Assembly (NCBI GenBank): GCA_050734135.1
Contig: JBOHUG010000016.1
Coordinates: 1-64,000, forward strand
Length of the DNA stretch: 64,000 bases
Direction: 5' to 3'
Source of the DNA: Bog-877 sp050734135
GTDB taxonomy: Bacteria; Chloroflexota; Dormibacteria; Aeolococcales; Bog-877
Position 1 is the stretch's first letter, and every line of letters begins with the position of its first letter. Below are positions 41,376-49,476 of this stretch, piece by piece. The position numbers and the translations under genes were made by a program. The notes beneath the pieces were generated by a model. That model was not told the origin of the DNA. It ran no database searches and worked only from the letters and a program-made list of their open reading frames with translations.

Positions 41376-41559
41376 CTGAGTCGTCGACGCTCTCCGTTAG
41401 GGCTTCATCAATCTCAGCGATGTCCGAGGACCAGTGCCGGTGGTCCAGATACCGTTCGGCAGCCTTCGCGAAGAACTCCGACCGGCTCATCCCGAGCTGT
41501 GCAGCGCTCTCGTTCACCCGCTCGAAGGTTTGGTCGGAAAGGGAAATTACAGTCTTCAT
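41182..41559 (-). CDS. MazE/RHH-type antitoxin, fused at its end to out-of-frame mazF
   Basis: ATG 41559 starts MKTVISLSDQTFERVNESAA, then QLGMSRSEFFAKAAERYLD, a classical ribbon-helix-helix MazE antitoxin N-terminus. The expected acidic C-terminus is only partly present (EIDEALTESVDD). From about 41375 the frame runs into mazF DNA out of frame and ends at 41182, giving a 125-residue chimera. The DNA-binding part may still be made. The normal mazE stop and mazF start seem to have been deleted. Confidence 0.65.
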   Translation of the reverse strand: MKTVISLSDQTFERVNESAAQLGMSRSEFFAKAAERYLDHRHWSSDIAEIDEALTESVDDSGRVAAAPGRRSLSRPSPSTGVGRRQSRLPWSPPTPTWRPCLGTFCHQLRYRVSRKPQWSTGRLW

Positions 41560-41756
41560 AAAGTGAGTCAACCCGGTATTACTCGGACGCCAACTACGGG
41601 CTCGTAGCTTCCGACACCATGGGTCGTTGTTCGCCGAGAGCCGCGAATCCCGCGGCCGCGGAAGCGCCGCCAGTCCCGCCTCCCCAACCAACCGCCGCCC
41701 TACCTGAGCGCGGCGGTGGCCGCCACGACCCTCGCACGCCCCGGCTAGGTCCGGGG

Positions 41757-42926
41757 CTAGTGCTTGAGCTTGGCGCCGATCGCAGGAGAGATCTGGACCG
41801 CCAGGTTGCGCATCGCCTTTACCCAACGGTTGGACGGATGCTTCCACGCCAAGGGCTCGCCGCCACTCAACGAGCGCACCCCGTCGATGCCGCCGTGCGG
41901 CAGAGCAAGTACCGGCTGCTCCAGCACCCGCTTGGCCCGGTCGGCGTCGACCTGGTGGTACGGGAGGACGCAGTTAAGAACCACCGAGATCCGGTCTCGG
42001 GGGATCTGCAGCTGGTCGCAGATGCGCAGCCAGCCGCGCAGCCCCACCACCCCCGGATTGTCCGGGGTGCCGACCAGGATCATGTGGTCGGAGGACTCCA
42101 AGAGGTCGATTCCGCCGTTGTCCAGCCGCCCCCCCTGGTCGACGACCACTAGGTCGGCGAGGCCCGTAAGCCGGAAGATGAGGGCCCCCACCGCCGCCGG
42201 CGACACCGAGTCGGAGAGTTCCGGTCGCCCCGGCGCCGGCAGCACGGAGACCCCACTTGGGTGGCGGGTCAGACGGTCCAGGATGTCATCCTCGACCGGG
42301 AGGTCGGACAGCTCCACCCAGGTCGGGGTCTGCGGCGGCAGGTTGAAGGCCATCAGGGCGCTGCCGAAGCGGGGAACGTTGTCTACCAGCGCCACCCGGA
42401 GCGTCTCCGCCGCGATCACGGCCAAATTGGTGGCGAGCGCGGTACGACCGACCCCGCCTCGAGGTCCGCATACGACCCACAACTCCCCGGGCCCCTTCCG
42501 TGGGTTCTGGGGATCGATCGGTGCCAGTCGGGTCGCCGGCGCCGCCGACTCAGCCGCCAGCAGAGTGCGGAGGGTCTCAGCGACTGTCTGGGTCGAGCTG
42601 TTGCGCGGGAGCACCTCGGTCGCCCCCGCCGCCGTCGCCGCCATGACGATCGCGGCGGCCGGGTCCGCCGCGACGAGTACGACCGGGATCGTGGCGTGAA
42701 CGTCGGAGGCCCGGATCTGCTTGATCAGCGGGACCAGTTGGGCATCGTCACCGGTGACCTCGATCAGCGCCGCCTCGGCCGGGGTCTCCTTCAGCGCCGC
42801 CGCCGCCGCCTTGGTGGACTCGAAGGCCAGCATGGCGAGCCCGCGCTTGTCCAGCGCCTTGGCGATGGTCTCGGACCGTGATGCCTGACGCGACACCACT
42901 AGCACCCGGTTAGGTTGATCCGGCAC
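41757..42926 (-). CDS. CpaE/MinD-like protein with receiver-like N-domain and arginine P-loop
   Basis: 389 residues. The N-terminal 120 residues look like a degenerate response-regulator receiver (RVLVVSRQASRSETIAKALD, VVLVAADPAAAIVMAATAAG). The C-terminal domain is a MinD/CpaE ATPase fold: WVVCGPRGGVGRTALATNLA is in the Walker A position, but both P-loop lysines are arginines (KGGxGKT expected). The switch region VALVDNVPRFGSALMAF is altered from DxDxxFG. DLVVVDQGGRLDN fits Walker B. CpaE normally places Tad pili or polar complexes; no cpa genes are nearby. It may bind ATP poorly. Confidence 0.82.
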   Translation of the reverse strand: MPDQPNRVLVVSRQASRSETIAKALDKRGLAMLAFESTKAAAAALKETPAEAALIEVTGDDAQLVPLIKQIRASDVHATIPVVLVAADPAAAIVMAATAAGATEVLPRNSSTQTVAETLRTLLAAESAAPATRLAPIDPQNPRKGPGELWVVCGPRGGVGRTALATNLAVIAAETLRVALVDNVPRFGSALMAFNLPPQTPTWVELSDLPVEDDILDRLTRHPSGVSVLPAPGRPELSDSVSPAAVGALIFRLTGLADLVVVDQGGRLDNGGIDLLESSDHMILVGTPDNPGVVGLRGWLRICDQLQIPRDRISVVLNCVLPYHQVDADRAKRVLEQPVLALPHGGIDGVRSLSGGEPLAWKHPSNRWVKAMRNLAVQISPAIGAKLKH

Positions 42927-42970
42927 GAAGTCCAGTTTAGGCGATGCGAGCGGGCGAGAAATCCCCGGAC

Positions 42971-43435
42971 TCAGTCCGTCTTAGCCCGGCTCCGAGTGAG
43001 CCGCCGCTTGGGAGCCGCCAGGGCCGGCTCCGCCGTTGCGGCCGCCGGCGAAGTCTCCACCGCCTCCGATGGAGACTCAGAGTTGCCGACCGACTCGCGC
43101 CGCTCCCGAATCTTCGCGCGCTTGCCCACCTTGTCTCGCAGGTAGTACAGCTTGGCCCGCCGGACCCGGCCGTGGCGGATCACCTCGATCTGAGCGAGCC
43201 GCGGTGAGTGGACCGGGAAGGTGCGTTCCACCCCCACCCCGTGAGCGGTACGACGCACCGTCATCGAGCGCTGGGTTCCCCCCTTCTGAAGCGCGATTAC
43301 CACCCCCTCGAAGACCTGAATGCGCTCCCTAGTGCCCTCCACGACCTTGACGTGGACTCGCACCGTGTCGCCCGGACTGAGTTCCGGGACGTCGTCGCGG
43401 AGCTGCTCTTCTTCAAGCAGATCGATGATGTTCAT
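42971..43435 (-). CDS. rplS: Ribosomal protein bL19, C-terminally extended
   Basis: 154 residues; bL19 is usually about 115. The core starts MNIIDLLEEEQLRDDVPELS, then GDTVRVHVKVVEGTRERIQV, FEGVVIALQKGG, RRTAHGVGVERTFPVHSPRL and VIRHGRVRRAKLYYLRDKVG. The extra about 40 residues are SPSEAVETSPAAATAEPALA-like with a basic end RRLTRSRAKTD. The protein sits at the 30S/50S interface. It is the last gene of the ylxM-ffh-rpsP-khpA-rimM-trmD run and overlaps trmD by four bases. Confidence 0.95.
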   Translation of the reverse strand: MNIIDLLEEEQLRDDVPELSPGDTVRVHVKVVEGTRERIQVFEGVVIALQKGGTQRSMTVRRTAHGVGVERTFPVHSPRLAQIEVIRHGRVRRAKLYYLRDKVGKRAKIRERRESVGNSESPSEAVETSPAAATAEPALAAPKRRLTRSRAKTD

Positions 43436-44208
43436 TCCGCTCCTCTCAGGGGAACGCCGGCCACTGCCGAGTTCGAGCCCCGTTTTTCATCTCCGGCGGC
43501 CCGACCCGCCGCCTGCTTCCGTTGGGCGTCGACCAGGAGGTCGGGCCGCAATCTCACGGCCCGTTCTCGGGCCGCCTCGGCCCGCCAGCGGGCGATCTTC
43601 GCGTGGTCTCCGTTGCGGAGCGCCTCCGGCACCGCCATTCCTTCAAACACCGCCGGCCGAGTGTAGTGGGGGTACTCAGGCAACCCGGCGCTGAAGCTCT
43701 CGTCCACGGCAGACTCGGGGTCTCCCAGGGTTCCAGGGAGACGGCGAGCCACCGCCTCGATCAGCATCATGGCCGGGAGTTCCCCTCCACTTACCACGAA
43801 GTCGCCGACCGAGATCTCGTCCAGCTCCAGACCCGAGCTCACCCGCTCGTCCACCCCTTCGTAGCGGCCGCAGACCAAGAGCAGTCGAGGCTCCGTCAGC
43901 AGCTCTTCGACCACTTCGGTGGTGAGCTTCCGTCCGTAGGCGGCGAGCAAGATACCCCGCGGCGCGGGGGGCCCGAGCTGCTCCCTCACCGCTCGGGCGG
44001 CGGCGAAGAGCGGCTCGGGCCGGAGTACCATCCCCGGTCCGCCGCCGTAGGGAGTGTCGTCAACCTGGCGGTGCACCCCCCTTCCCCACTGGCGGAGGTC
44101 ATGGACTTCGATCTCGATCAGCCCCTGCTCCAGCGCCCGACCCACGACCCCGGCTCCGAGCGGACCGGGAAACATCGCGGGAAACAGGCTGATCACGTCA
44201 AACCGCAT
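43432..44208 (-). CDS. trmD: tRNA (guanine37-N1)-methyltransferase
   Basis: A SPOUT methyltransferase making m1G37, which prevents +1 frameshifts. 258 residues with DVISLFPAMFPGPLGAGVVG, DDTPYGGGPGMVLRPEPLFA (TrmD signature, about residue 51), LVCGRYEGVDERV and EISVGDFVVSGGELPAMMLI for the trefoil knot SAM site. PHYTRPAVFEGMAVPEAL is the tRNA-binding region. The end is basic and Ala-rich. It overlaps rimM by eleven bases. Confidence 0.96.
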   Translation of the reverse strand: MRFDVISLFPAMFPGPLGAGVVGRALEQGLIEIEVHDLRQWGRGVHRQVDDTPYGGGPGMVLRPEPLFAAARAVREQLGPPAPRGILLAAYGRKLTTEVVEELLTEPRLLLVCGRYEGVDERVSSGLELDEISVGDFVVSGGELPAMMLIEAVARRLPGTLGDPESAVDESFSAGLPEYPHYTRPAVFEGMAVPEALRNGDHAKIARWRAEAARERAVRLRPDLLVDAQRKQAAGRAAGDEKRGSNSAVAGVPLRGAE

Positions 44209-44713
44209 CGACCCAGGCCTCCAGATACGGCTCGGCGACGGTGATCCTCTTTCGGCCCAGATCGATTCCCAGCACCGCCTCCTTCACCGCCGGGATCCGG
44301 AGCTCACTGGCGGGGGTGCGAATTACATAAACGTCATGGGCTGGGTACGCTTCGACATCGACCAGCTCCCCTCGACTCCGCCCCTGCCGGTCCTCGACTT
44401 CCAAACCCACCAGCTGGAAATGGAAGTACTCGCCGGCAGGTAAGGCGCGCAGCTCGGTCCCCTCCACCTCGAGGTAGCCGCCGCCGAGCCGGGCGGCAGA
44501 GTCGCGATCGGCGATCCCCACAAAGCGACAGAGCAGGTGGTTGCCGGCGCCGCGGACGGATTCCACCACCAGCGGGCCATGCGGTCCCCGCAGCGTTTCG
44601 CCCGGCGCCAACCGGCCCGGGTCCCCACCCAGCAGCTCCACGCTTAGCTCGCCAGCCAGTCCATGCGGCCCCAACAGCCGGGCGACCCGGACCCACTCCG
44701 GCGGCTCGCTCAA
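44198..44713 (-). CDS. rimM: Ribosome maturation factor RimM
   Basis: A 16S rRNA processing factor for the 30S head that binds uS19. 171 residues: VRVARLLGPHGLAGELSVEL (N-terminal RimM barrel), LLCRFVGIADRDSAARLGGG and a PRC-barrel C-terminus (FHFQLVGLEVEDRQGRSRGE, VYVIRTPASELRIPAVKEAV). The spacing is normal. It overlaps khpA by four bases and trmD by eleven. Confidence 0.92.
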   Translation of the reverse strand: MSEPPEWVRVARLLGPHGLAGELSVELLGGDPGRLAPGETLRGPHGPLVVESVRGAGNHLLCRFVGIADRDSAARLGGGYLEVEGTELRALPAGEYFHFQLVGLEVEDRQGRSRGELVDVEAYPAHDVYVIRTPASELRIPAVKEAVLGIDLGRKRITVAEPYLEAWVDAV

Positions 44714-44949
44714 TCGCGCACCTCGATGTACACCCGATCTCGCGGTCGGAGGGATGCTGCCCTGGCCACCATCCGGATCGCCTCGATATGTCGTCCTCCG
44801 CGGCCGATCAGCTTGCCCAGGTCCTCGGGCGCGGTCTTGATCCGCACCGTCACCCGATGGGCGTCCCCTTCCACTTGGACCTCTACCGCGTCCGGCTGCG
44901 AGACCATCTGCTGGACCATGTACCGCACCAGTTCGCCGTAATCGGGCAC
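44710..44949 (-). CDS. khpA: KH-domain RNA-binding protein KhpA
   Basis: 79 residues from GTG 44949, which has GAGGAG upstream and gives the family's usual start VPDYGELVRYMVQQMV. VTVRIKTAPEDLGKLIGRGG contains the KH GxxG-type turn (IGRGG) near residue 53, and HIEAIRMVARAAS follows. In other bacteria KhpA pairs with KhpB to bind RNA. It sits between rpsP and rimM, the conserved place for this gene. A longer in-frame start at 44994 overlaps rpsP. Confidence 0.92.
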   Translation of the reverse strand: MPDYGELVRYMVQQMVSQPDAVEVQVEGDAHRVTVRIKTAPEDLGKLIGRGGRHIEAIRMVARAASLRPRDRVYIEVRD

Positions 44950-44953
44950 GGCC

Positions 44954-45505
44954 TCACTCCTCGCTGGGCGCGTGTGGAGCTGAGTCCGGCTCATCCGGTG
45001 CCGAGTCCTCTGGAGTCTCCTCCGGTTCCCCTGGAGCGTCCGTCTCGCTGACCACCTCGGCCGGGAGTTGGGCCAGCTCCTCGGAGCTCACGATGGCGGC
45101 CGGCACCTCCTCAGAGTGAGCTGCCTCAGACTCCGGGGCGGCCACCTCCGCAGCGACGTCCGGCGCGGCCACAGCCGGGGCCGCGGCAATGGCCACCGGT
45201 CCCTGACCCGGCTTGGGGGCCCGCTTGGGTCCCGTCTTGGTGCGAACCGGGTGCGCCGTGGCGGGCAGCGAGCCCTGGCGCTCGAGCAGCTCGCGGACAG
45301 CATCCGAGGGGCGCGCGCCGGTCGCCAGCCAATGGCGGATCCGCTCGTCATCCACCTGGAAAACCTTGGGGTTCTTGAGGGGATCGTAGAACCCCACCGA
45401 TTCGATGAAGCGGCCGTCCCGAGGCGAGCGCGCGTCAGCCACCACCACCCGATAGAAGGGCCGCTTCTTGGCACCCATGCGCTTGAGACGAATCTTTACT
45501 GCCAC
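44954..45505 (-). CDS. rpsP: Ribosomal protein bS16 with a long acidic tail
   Basis: 183 residues from GTG 45505 (AAGGGGA upstream). The first about 85 residues are normal bS16: AVKIRLKRMGAKKRPFYRVV, ARSPRDGRFIESVGFYDPLK and RIRHWLATGARPSDAVRELL. Then comes a Lys/Pro link (TKTGPKRAPKPGQG) and about 85 residues of Ala/Glu/Asp/Pro low-complexity sequence. bS16 is normally 80-100 residues. A longer upstream start (45538) is not likely. Confidence 0.95.
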   Translation of the reverse strand: MAVKIRLKRMGAKKRPFYRVVVADARSPRDGRFIESVGFYDPLKNPKVFQVDDERIRHWLATGARPSDAVRELLERQGSLPATAHPVRTKTGPKRAPKPGQGPVAIAAAPAVAAPDVAAEVAAPESEAAHSEEVPAAIVSSEELAQLPAEVVSETDAPGEPEETPEDSAPDEPDSAPHAPSEE

Positions 45506-45562
45506 TGAGAATCCCCTTGTCTTATGGAAAAAGTGCAAAAAACCGAGTCGTTTTCGCGGGCC

Positions 45563-46930
45563 TTACCGGCGCCCCGGAAGAGCGTTCCCCGGTGCCCCCT
45601 TCATCAGTTCCGCCGCCAGCCGCCGCTTGCCGCCGAGCCCGGAGAAGCCACGCATCATCTCCTGCATTCGTTCGAAATTCTTGATCAGTCGTGAAACTTC
45701 GACCGGGGTCGTGCCGCTGCCGGCCGCGATCCGGCGCCGACGGGACGCGTCGATGAGGGCAGGCCGGCGCCGCTCCTGGGCGGTCATCGACATCACGATC
45801 GCTTCGATCCGGCTCAGCTGGGCTTCGTCCGGCAGATTTCCCCCTTGCTGCTTTACCAACTCCCGCCCGCCTGGCATCATCCCCAGGACCGACTCCAGCG
45901 GTCCCAGCTGTCGGATCTGGCGCATCTGGACGATGAAATCGTCCAGGGAGAGCCGGCCCTCGCGGATCTGGGCCTCAACCCGCTGCGCCTCTTCTGTGCT
46001 TATCTCCTGGCTGGCTCGCTCGACCAGAGTCAGGACGTCTCCCATGCCCAGGATCCGCCGCGCCATCCGCTCCGGGTGGAAGGCCTCCAGATCGCGGGCC
46101 CGCTCCCCCACTCCGCAGTACCAAACCTGCAGCCCGATAGCGGCCCGCATCGAGAGGGCGGCTCCCCCCCGAGCGTCGCCGTCGAGTTTGGTCAGCACCA
46201 CCCCATCCACTCCGACCGCGTCCTTGAACGCCCCGGCCACCCGGACCGCTTCCTGGCCGGTCATGGCGTCCACCACCAGGAGCCCGTGGTGCACCGTCGT
46301 CGCCTGGCGGAGTGCCTTCAACTCGTCCATCAGCGGCTGGTCCAAGTGCTGGCGCCCAGCGGTGTCGATGAGCACCACGTCGGCCCCCCGGCGCCGGGCC
46401 TCGGCAGTGGCCGCCTTGACCCCCTTGGCCAGCCCGTGGTCGGCGGGCGCCTCCAGCACCTCCAACTGCTGCTGCTCGGCGAGCACCTGCAGCTGCGCCA
46501 CCGCTGCCGCTCGCTGGAGGTCGGCCGCCACCAGGATCGGCCGGTGGCCCTCCTGGCGCGCCAGCAGTGCCAGCTTGACCGCCGCGGTCGTCTTGCCGGA
46601 GCCTTGCAGTCCCATCAGCATCACGGTCGTGGGCGGCTCCTGCTGGTAGGTGATCCGAGCGTCCTGCCCGCCGAGCAGGACCACCAGCTCCTCGTAAACA
46701 ACCTTGATCACCTGCTGCCCCGGGGTGAGGCTCTCCAGCACCTCGGCGCCCTCCGCCCGCACCCGCACCCGGTCCACGAATTCGCGGGCAACCTTGTAGT
46801 TGACGTCTGCTTCCAGCAGCGCCAGCCGCACCTCGCGGAGTCCGACCTCAACGTCCGCCGGGGTCAGTTTGCCCTTCGCGGTGAAGCGCTTGAAGGCGAC
46901 CCCCAGCTTGTCGGTCAGATTGTCGAACAC
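45563..46930 (-). CDS. ffh: Signal recognition particle protein
   Basis: SRP54 GTPase that targets nascent membrane proteins. 455 residues from GTG 46930: N domain FDNLTDKLGVAFKRFTAKGK, G domain VMLMGLQGSGKTTAAVKLAL, DTAGRQHLDQPLMDELKALR, TKLDGDARGGAALS and the closing GMGDVLTLVERA. The M domain (after about residue 300) has the SRP RNA-binding helix with SGTTPVEVSRLIKNFERMQE and a methionine-poor basic end. SRP RNA (ffs) was not seen in the window. It directly abuts the ylxM gene. Confidence 0.95.
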   Translation of the reverse strand: MFDNLTDKLGVAFKRFTAKGKLTPADVEVGLREVRLALLEADVNYKVAREFVDRVRVRAEGAEVLESLTPGQQVIKVVYEELVVLLGGQDARITYQQEPPTTVMLMGLQGSGKTTAAVKLALLARQEGHRPILVAADLQRAAAVAQLQVLAEQQQLEVLEAPADHGLAKGVKAATAEARRRGADVVLIDTAGRQHLDQPLMDELKALRQATTVHHGLLVVDAMTGQEAVRVAGAFKDAVGVDGVVLTKLDGDARGGAALSMRAAIGLQVWYCGVGERARDLEAFHPERMARRILGMGDVLTLVERASQEISTEEAQRVEAQIREGRLSLDDFIVQMRQIRQLGPLESVLGMMPGGRELVKQQGGNLPDEAQLSRIEAIVMSMTAQERRRPALIDASRRRRIAAGSGTTPVEVSRLIKNFERMQEMMRGFSGLGGKRRLAAELMKGAPGNALPGRR

Positions 46931-47266
46931 CTAACGGCCTCCCTCGGCCTCAGACTGGGCCCGCAGGCGCCGCTCCAGCCGGCTCACTCGGCCGCGGAGC
47001 CGGCCCGCCTCCCGATCGGCCGCCGCCAGCCGCCGGCAGGCGCCCAGGCGCTGCTCCAGCAGCTCCATCCGCCCCATCCCCCGGCGCACCAGATCGTGCG
47101 CCGCAGCCCGGGAAGTGCCCAGGGACTGCGCCAATTCTCCGAGCGACCAGTCCTCCTCGAGCTGCAGCCGCAGCGCCTCCCGCTGGCGCGCCGTCAGGAC
47201 CGCCCGGTAAACGTCGAAGAGTTGGACTCGGGCGAGTCGGTCGAAGGAGGGTGGTGTCAAGGTCAA
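46931..47266 (-). CDS. ylxM: YlxM/p13-like HTH protein
   Basis: 111 residues. The start MTLTPPSFDRLARVQLFDVY followed by RAVLTARQREALRLQLEEDW is the sigma-region-4-like first part, and SLGELAQSLGTSRAAAHDLV is the HTH. A coiled-coil tail of about 40 residues follows (RLRGRVSRLERRLRAQS). YlxM is the conserved neighbour of ffh and is thought to assist SRP. Its stop touches the ffh start (TAGGTG). Confidence 0.9.
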   Translation of the reverse strand: MTLTPPSFDRLARVQLFDVYRAVLTARQREALRLQLEEDWSLGELAQSLGTSRAAAHDLVRRGMGRMELLEQRLGACRRLAAADREAGRLRGRVSRLERRLRAQSEAEGGR

Positions 47267-47813
47267 AGCCTTGACACCCTACTCCGATCGCGGCGCTTCT
47301 ATCAAATGGGATCGAGCCGCCTGAGCCCCGGGTTCCTGATGCCCCTAGCTCCAGCGAGGTGGCTTAGCTGCGCACCGCCTACCCAAAAGTCAGTAAGGCG
47401 CTGAATGATCGCCCGACCTGCTCCCTCGCGCGGTGGCAAAAGCGGGTCGGACCGGTCGTTGCCGACCGGGAAGAGGTGCGCGCTAAATGTGCCTGCGGGA
47501 TTCGCCTTGATTCGCCGGCTGGCGTTGGTTGACCCGTCAGACAGCGCAGTACAACTTGCCCCTGATGACTTACGGTCATTCGGCTTTGAGTTGACCCGAC
47601 GACTGCCGCCGGTCGGTAGAAAGTCCCTACCCGACCAAGGTGCGAGAGAACGGCTTTGACCGCACACCCTGATGCTGCGAACTGGTCGACGGGGGTGAGC
47701 TGCCTCGCCGGTCGCTAAGGGTACGTCTGTGGAACAGCGAGATTACTCCGGCAGCCGGCGCGCCCCGGCCCAGCGGGATTCGGGGCAGCTGGAGGAGAAG
47801 CGGTCGGGTCGTG
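47267..47813. other. Non-coding region between ylxM and the reductase-methyltransferase gene
   Basis: About 550 bases with no recognisable gene on either strand. Short frames exist (e.g. plus 47405-47659, 84 codons) with no family resemblance and no good ribosome binding site. It should hold the ylxM-ffh-rpsP promoter near its left end. The right part may be a boundary of the inserted reductase-regulator pair; no repeats or tRNA were found. SRP RNA was searched for by its core and not found. Confidence 0.45.
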
Positions 47814-49400
47814 TCAGCTGGCGAGGCGGCGGGCGCGCAGCACGACGTCGTCGACGTGGTGGGAAACGGCGGCGGCCCCCACCGGACGCCGTCGCTTCTC
47901 GTGGACCGCGATCTCCCATAGCGCTGTATCGGCGACCGCCGCCGCGAAGTCGTCGACCCGTACGTGGGCGTCCGGATCGAATGGATGGCTGTGGGCAGGT
48001 GTGTTGATCGCCGCGCGCATCGGCTCCAGATCGTGGCTCACGACGAGCAGCGTGCCACCCGGAGCGACCGCGTTCAGCAGGTTGCTGACACCCCGGTCAT
48101 CGGGGGTGCGGGGAATCGCTGCGTACTGCACCGACACGAGGTCGAATGCTCCAGGCTCGAATGCATCGAGCCGGTTCGCGTCCACGTGGTGGCACTCGAT
48201 GCGCAGACCGCGGCGCTCGGCCTCGACGCCGACCCGGTCCAGAGCGCCTCGCGAGATGTCACTCGCGGTCACGGTCCAACCCTGCTCGGCCAGCCAGAGC
48301 GCGTCGCCACCCTCGCCGGCGCCGACATCCAAGGCGCGGCCAGGGGAGAGCGAACCGATCTCATTCACAAGCGCGGCGTTCGGTCGACCGCTCCACATCT
48401 GGCCGCCCCGGTAGCGGTGATCCCAGTCGACCTCGTTGGCCGACGGACGGGCTACGGCTTGGATGTCGTCGCGGGCGAGACTGAAGCAGATCATGGCGCC
48501 GACCCGGCTGCCGTCGGTGGCGGCTTGTGACACTTGCTGGCTCGGGTCGGTCACGTTGCCGGCCGCATAGAGTCCCGGTACCGCAGTCGCCCCAGTCGCA
48601 TCCGTCTCCAGGAAGTCTCCGAGTCCGGTCGGGTGCGGCGCAGGTCGGAGGCCGAGCGACACGAACGGTTCGGCCCGCACCCTGAACCGCGGACCGACCA
48701 CGACCGCGTCGGCGTCGATGCGTTGCAGATCATTCAGCTCGACTGCCGAGACCTGGCCGTCGGTACCCGTGACTAGGCGACTGACCTTGCCCGCGACGAT
48801 GTTCACGCCGGCGTCCCGCAAGGCGTCGACCTCAGCGTCGTCCACCTCTACCAGATCGTGCAGTACCACGGTGAGCTGAGCCGTGAGCTGGCGGAATAGG
48901 CCGGCGGCGCGGAGTCCCATCGTATGGGTGACGATCTCGACGATGCGCCGATCGCGGACCTCGAAGCCATGGCAGAACGGGCAGTGGATGACCTCGCGCC
49001 CCCAGTGTTCGGCGAGGCCGTCAATGTCCGGGAGTTCGTCCACCAGCCCTGTGGCGGCGAGAACCCGACGGGCGACGATGACGGGACCGGCGACGAGTTC
49101 GACCCGAAAGCGGTCGTCATCTGAACGGGTCACGCGACTCACTTGACCGGCAAGCACCTCGCCGCCGTACCTGCGGACCTCCTCGCGACCAACTCTGGTC
49201 AGCTCCGATGGCGGAAGCCCCTCGTAACCGAGGTAGCCGTGCAGGTGTGAGGCGGGAGCGTTGCGCGGCTCGCCGGCGTCGATGACGATCACGGACCGGC
49301 GCTGGCGCCCCAGCTGAAGTGCAGCGGCAAGTCCGGCGGCCGACCCACCGATGACGGCTACGTCGCAGTGCCGCTCGACGTTAGGGGGGGGCATTGTCAC
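47814..49400 (-). CDS. Thioredoxin-reductase-like FAD oxidoreductase fused to a SAM methyltransferase
   Basis: 528 residues with two domains. Residues 1-310 are TrxB-like: CDVAVIGGSAAGLAAALQLG (FAD), HCPFCHGFEVRD with the redox CxxC, and a late VPGLYAAGNVTDPSQQVSQA FAD motif; the NADP loop is less clear. From about 325 a class I methyltransferase begins: DWDHRYRGGQMWSGRPN, LDVGAGEGGDALWLAEQGW (motif I), FDLVSVQYAAIPRTPDDRG and GGTLLVVSHDLEPM. This fused layout exists in actinobacteria, to my knowledge. It probably works on a small thiol, arsenical or selenium/tellurium substrate (inference). It diverges from an XRE-cupin gene. Confidence 0.88.
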   Translation of the reverse strand: MTMPPPNVERHCDVAVIGGSAAGLAAALQLGRQRRSVIVIDAGEPRNAPASHLHGYLGYEGLPPSELTRVGREEVRRYGGEVLAGQVSRVTRSDDDRFRVELVAGPVIVARRVLAATGLVDELPDIDGLAEHWGREVIHCPFCHGFEVRDRRIVEIVTHTMGLRAAGLFRQLTAQLTVVLHDLVEVDDAEVDALRDAGVNIVAGKVSRLVTGTDGQVSAVELNDLQRIDADAVVVGPRFRVRAEPFVSLGLRPAPHPTGLGDFLETDATGATAVPGLYAAGNVTDPSQQVSQAATDGSRVGAMICFSLARDDIQAVARPSANEVDWDHRYRGGQMWSGRPNAALVNEIGSLSPGRALDVGAGEGGDALWLAEQGWTVTASDISRGALDRVGVEAERRGLRIECHHVDANRLDAFEPGAFDLVSVQYAAIPRTPDDRGVSNLLNAVAPGGTLLVVSHDLEPMRAAINTPAHSHPFDPDAHVRVDDFAAAVADTALWEIAVHEKRRRPVGAAAVSHHVDDVVLRARRLAS

Positions 49401-49444
49401 TCATGACCTGGATGATACTGTTCAGCCCGGAAAGCGCACGTACA

Positions 49445-49461
49445 CTTGCTATATTCGCAAG
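49445..49461. promoter_or_regulatory. Putative operator: inverted repeat in the divergent intergenic region
   Basis: CTTGC-TATATTC-GCAAG, five-base arms around seven bases, sits 16 bases before the XRE gene start and 45 bases from the reductase start. The TATATT in the middle could be part of a -10 box. It is the natural site for the cupin regulator to bind both promoters. The repeat is seen directly; the function is inference. Confidence 0.5.
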
Positions 49462-49476
49462 GCCGCCGGAGGAACG

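Noticed and set aside
45845..47404. 519-codon plus-strand frame opposite ffh and ylxM
   Set aside because: Antisense shadow of well-recognised genes; no ribosome binding site and no family features.
47405..47659. 84-codon plus-strand frame in the ylxM-reductase gap
   Set aside because: No Shine-Dalgarno and no recognisable sequence; left as part of a non-coding stretch.
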